DNA from: Haliea salexigens DSM 19537
GTDB lineage: Bacteria > Pseudomonadota > Gammaproteobacteria > Pseudomonadales > Halieaceae
NCBI RefSeq assembly: GCF_000423125.1
Contig: NZ_AUHJ01000001.1
Location: forward strand, 124,001 to 188,000
DNA: 64,000 nucleotides
Direction of reading: 5' to 3'
Shown here: positions 60,898 through 64,000 of the stretch, piece by piece
Layout of the letters: the number at the start of each line of letters is the position of its first letter
Numbering within the stretch: position 1 is the stretch's first letter
The notes under the pieces: generated by a model
Database searches by the model: none
Seen by the model: the letters and a program-made list of their open reading frames with translations, nothing else
Told to the model about the DNA's origin: nothing
Program-made: the position numbers and the translations under genes

Positions 60898-61623
60898 CTA
60901 CTGGTGCTCTTCAACCTGCGCTACAAGGTCATCCGGCTCTACATGACGCACGTCGAGGCCGCGGACCAGATAGATGACATGCTCAGCGATGTTGCTCGCG
61001 TGGTCACCCACTCGCTCGAGGCTACGCAGAGACCACATCTGACCCAGTACAGGACCAATGGTCCGCGGATCTTCCATCATGAAGGTCACGAGGCTGCGCA
61101 TGGCACTCGCGTACTCGGAGTCGACCTCCCTGTCCGCGATGACCGTCTGCACCGCCATATCGACATCCAGGCGGGCGAACGCATCAAGTGCCCGTCGCAA
61201 CATGTCGCTCACGTGATTGCCGATGTGGCGAATCTCGACGAAGCTGCTGGTGTTTGCAGAGCCGTCTTCCGTTGCTTTCACCGCCTGGCGCGCAATCTTG
61301 CTCGCCTCGTCACCGATGCGCTCAAGGTCGGTTGTGACTTTGGATATCGCCAACACCAGACGCAGGTCGCTGGCGGCGGGCTGGCGCCTGGCGAGAATAC
61401 GTGAGCACTCCTCATCAATGTTGATTTCCAGTTCGTTGACCTGTTCGTCACCGGCGATGACCTCTTCCGCGAGGCCGCTGTCGCGATTCAACAGGGATTC
61501 AACCGCCTTGCCAATCTGCTGCTCTACCAGCCCGCCCATTTCCAGCAGGTGGTTTTTGACTGACTCCAATTCGGCGTTGAACTGGGCGGAGATATGTTGC
61601 TTGTAACTGTCCTGATGGAGCAT
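60898..61623 (-). CDS. phoU: phosphate-specific transport accessory protein PhoU
   Basis: A 241-residue all-helical protein with two PhoU repeats. Metal-binding type motifs are EINIDEECSRILARRQPAASDLR and LERIGDEASKIARQ in the first repeat, and LRSLERVGDHASNIAEHVIYLVRG in the second. It represses the PhoR/PhoB response when phosphate is ample. The start at 61623 is 10 bp after pstB, so it is in the pst operon. Confidence 0.96.
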   Translation of the reverse strand: MLHQDSYKQHISAQFNAELESVKNHLLEMGGLVEQQIGKAVESLLNRDSGLAEEVIAGDEQVNELEINIDEECSRILARRQPAASDLRLVLAISKVTTDLERIGDEASKIARQAVKATEDGSANTSSFVEIRHIGNHVSDMLRRALDAFARLDVDMAVQTVIADREVDSEYASAMRSLVTFMMEDPRTIGPVLGQMWSLRSLERVGDHASNIAEHVIYLVRGLDVRHVEPDDLVAQVEEHQ

Positions 61624-61633
61624 GGCGTTGTCC

Positions 61634-62464
61634 TCAGCCGTAACGGCCGGTGATGTAATCCTCGGTCTGCTTCTGTTCCGGGTTGGTGAACAGAGTATCG
61701 GTATCGTCGTACTCAATCAATTTGCCCATGTACATGAACGCGGTCATATCCGACACGCGAGCAGCCTGTTGCATATTGTGGGTGACGATCACGATGGTGT
61801 AGCGCGACTTCAGCTCATAGATCAGCTCTTCGATCTTGAGCGTGGAGATGGGGTCCAGTGCCGATGCCGGTTCGTCCAACAAGAGCACTTCCGGCTCCAC
61901 CGCAATGGTGCGGGCAATCACCAAGCGCTGCTGCTGACCGCCGGACATGCCCAGCGCGCTCTCGTGCAAACGGTCCTTGACTTCATCCCACAGGGCCGCT
62001 GCGCGCAGGGATTTTTCAACCACCTCATCCAGTACACGTTTCTTGTTGATGCCCTGGATACGCAAGCCGTAAGCCACATTTTCGTAAATGCTCTTCGGGA
62101 ACGGATTGGGTTTCTGGAACACCATGCCGACACGACGGCGCAACGCGGCCACGTCAACGCGGCGATCGTAGACATCCTCATTGTCCAGCAGCAGGCGGCC
62201 CTGCACCCGGCAGCCATCCACCAGATCATTCATGCGGTTGATACAGCGCAGCAGGCTGGACTTGCCACAGCCACTGGGGCCAATAAACGCCGTTACCCGC
62301 TGACGGGGTATCTCCAGGTTGATATCAAACAGCGCCTGCGAGTTCTGGTTATAGAACAGATTGAGGTTTTCCATGCGCAGGCTGGTTTCCGCCGGCCCTG
62401 CCGGGCCCTCAGATGGCGCCTGATCACGTTTCAGTGCCTGAATATCCAAAGCGTGGGTTTGCAT
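61634..62464 (-). CDS. pstB: phosphate ABC transporter ATP-binding protein
   Basis: A 276-residue ATPase: Walker [20 protein letters not shown] (about 92), signature [16 protein letters not shown], Walker [15 protein letters not shown]-loop [13 protein letters not shown]. The first 35 residues are an extension in front of the conserved core. It energises PstCA import of phosphate. It lies 13 bp after pstA. Confidence 0.97.
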   Translation of the reverse strand: MQTHALDIQALKRDQAPSEGPAGPAETSLRMENLNLFYNQNSQALFDINLEIPRQRVTAFIGPSGCGKSSLLRCINRMNDLVDGCRVQGRLLLDNEDVYDRRVDVAALRRRVGMVFQKPNPFPKSIYENVAYGLRIQGINKKRVLDEVVEKSLRAAALWDEVKDRLHESALGMSGGQQQRLVIARTIAVEPEVLLLDEPASALDPISTLKIEELIYELKSRYTIVIVTHNMQQAARVSDMTAFMYMGKLIEYDDTDTLFTNPEQKQTEDYITGRYG

Positions 62465-62477
62465 GACAGGTTCCTGT

Positions 62478-64000
62478 TTAGTGTTCGAGTGACTTGTAGC
62501 GTTCGCGCAGCCTGTTGCGCAAACTGACGGCGGCCAGATTGAGCAGGGCGATAATCAGCACCAGCAACAAGGCTGTTGCATACACCAGCGGGCGCGCTGC
62601 CTCCACGTTCGGGCTCTGGAAGCCGACGTCGTAGATGTGAAAGCCCAGGTGCATGAACTTCTGGTCGAGATGCAGGTAAGGGTAGTTGCCGTCCAGCGGC
62701 AGCGTGGGCGCGAGCTTCACCACGCCAACCAGCATCAACGGCGCGACCTCCCCTGCCGCCCGGGCAACGGCGAGAATAAGGCCGGTCATCATGGCCGGGC
62801 TGGCCATGGGCAATACCACCCGCCACAGCGTTTCCGCGCGGGTGGCACCCAGCGCGAGAGAACCCTCGCGTACGGTGGAGGGAATACGTGCCAGCCCCTC
62901 CTCAGTCGCCACGATAACCACCGGCAGCGTGAGCAACGCCAGGGTTAACGATGCCCACATGAGACCCGGCGTGCCGAAGGTTGGACGCGGCAGCGAGGCG
63001 GGAAAAAACAGCTGGTCCAGCTCGCCACCCACAAAGTAGACAAAAAAGCCCAGGCCAAAAACACCGTAAACAATCGAGGGCACCCCGGCCAGGTTGTTCA
63101 CTGCCACGCGTATGGTACGAGTGACAAAACCCTGACTGGCGTACTCGCGCAGATACACCGCCGCCACAACGCCGAACGGCGTGACGATGATGGACATCAG
63201 AATCACCATCAACACCGTGCCGAACATGGCCGGGAACACCCCGCCCTCGGTATTGGCTTCACGCGGCGGCTCGGAGAGAAACTCCCAGAGGCGCTCGACA
63301 TACATCGCCATCTTGGCGAACACGTTCATGGCATTGGGTTGGTAGGCACGCACCACCTTGGCGATGGGCAAGGTAACCACGCGACCATCAGCCAGCTCGG
63401 CGCTATAGCTGTGGTCTTTTATGCTGTCGTACAGTGTGTAGAGTTGCTCCTGCAAAGCGCGGAAACTGGCTTCCTGTTCTGCGCGCTTGCTCGCCAGGTC
63501 GGCCTGGGCCGCCGCATCGAGGCGCCCCTCCAACTCAAGCCCGCGCTCGCGCAGGCGCAGGCGCTCCAACTCGTAGTTGATGGCACCAATCTCGCCCTGC
63601 TCGATCTCGTGGATTTCCTCGCGCACGGCAACGGTGTCGACAATCAAGGCCTGCATTGCCTCCAGGGTCGCCGCTTCGCCGTGCTCAGCTACGGTCACCG
63701 GGTCTTCGCCGAACCGGCTGACAGCGCGCAGGTAGCCGTAGAAGTTGCCCCACTCAAGGCGTTCCACGACCAACACGTCGAGAGGATAGCGGCGGGGGCC
63801 GAACTGCTCATCGATAAGCCAGGTGAAGTCCGTGCCGAGAAAATCGCGGTTGCCCTGCTTCATCAGGGTACGCTGATAAAACGGCCCCGGACCCTGCAGC
63901 TCAAAACCGGCCTCGCGCAACTGTGCACCCGGGACTTCGACCTGTTCGACGACCTCGCCCAACAGCTCACGAGTCTGCCCCTGGTAGCTGACGGAGACCG
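62478..64000 (-). CDS. pstA: phosphate ABC transporter permease PstA (N-terminus beyond right edge)
   Basis: About 507 residues are visible and the frame is open to the edge. The C-terminal half is the permease with membrane helices from [27 protein letters not shown] and the EAA-like loop [27 protein letters not shown]. The N-terminal half is a large soluble part with a coiled coil around [20 protein letters not shown]. It is longer than E. coli PstA (about 296) but matches the extended type found in pseudomonads and marine gammaproteobacteria. Confidence 0.92.
   Translation of the reverse strand, partial: VSVSYQGQTRELLGEVVEQVEVPGAQLREAGFELQGPGPFYQRTLMKQGNRDFLGTDFTWLIDEQFGPRRYPLDVLVVERLEWGNFYGYLRAVSRFGEDPVTVAEHGEAATLEAMQALIVDTVAVREEIHEIEQGEIGAINYELERLRLRERGLELEGRLDAAAQADLASKRAEQEASFRALQEQLYTLYDSIKDHSYSAELADGRVVTLPIAKVVRAYQPNAMNVFAKMAMYVERLWEFLSEPPREANTEGGVFPAMFGTVLMVILMSIIVTPFGVVAAVYLREYASQGFVTRTIRVAVNNLAGVPSIVYGVFGLGFFVYFVGGELDQLFFPASLPRPTFGTPGLMWASLTLALLTLPVVIVATEEGLARIPSTVREGSLALGATRAETLWRVVLPMASPAMMTGLILAVARAAGEVAPLMLVGVVKLAPTLPLDGNYPYLHLDQKFMHLGFHIYDVGFQSPNVEAARPLVYATALLLVLIIALLNLAAVSLRNRLRERYKSLEH

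Overview
The window is about 64 kb of a GC-rich gammaproteobacterial chromosome. EpmC, YheU, PdxB, QueF, a pseudomonad-like sdhCDAB-sucAB-lpd-sucCD operon divergent from gltA, and a TonB receptor beside fatty-acid and ring-type catabolic genes fit a marine Cellvibrionales/Halieaceae-type heterotroph. That assignment is inference from gene content, not from a marker gene.

Positions 1-26.5 kb are a catabolic region for an unidentified, probably bulky hydrophobic carboxylic substrate. It holds four acyl-CoA dehydrogenases in two adjacent pairs, three acyl-CoA ligases, four SDR dehydrogenases, a thiolase-like protein, a P450 with an APH-like kinase, a 2Fe-2S ferredoxin, an aldehyde dehydrogenase, a nitronate monooxygenase-like protein, an MFS exporter, a TonB receptor, and AraC and TetR regulators. 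A 9-bp element, ARTCGCATT, occurs eight times at promoter-type positions here (seven sites between genes and one at the 3' edge of the AraC gene). It links the ligase/dehydrogenase operon, two divergent SDR/ligase pairs, the TonB receptor and the SDR/MFS operon into one candidate regulon.

Positions 26.5-28.1 kb are a decayed, non-coding stretch. It contains an aldo/keto reductase pseudogene, many short perfect hairpins, two perfect 14-bp stem-loops and a transposase-like C-terminal remnant. It ends at a tRNA-Ser gene, a typical integration neighbourhood.

Positions 28.1-44.2 kb are housekeeping: a DUF1761 membrane protein, queF, a YadGH-type ABC exporter, tRNA-Glu and tRNA-Gly with a damaged tRNA-Gly duplicate, pdxB-epmC-tusA-yheU, a secreted methyltransferase-like protein, a GcvR-like ACT protein, aroC, prmB, folE, gpsA, htpG with a sigma-32-type promoter, and a lipoprotein hydrolase.

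Positions 44.2-56.9 kb are the TCA block: the sdh-suc-lpd operon on the minus strand and gltA on the plus strand, each with a clear sigma-70-like promoter. Positions 57-64 kb carry a FabH-like ketoacyl synthase, hisC, a second tRNA-Glu, a putative porin preceded by a Pho box, and phoU-pstB-pstA (the last cut by the window edge), so this end is phosphate-related.
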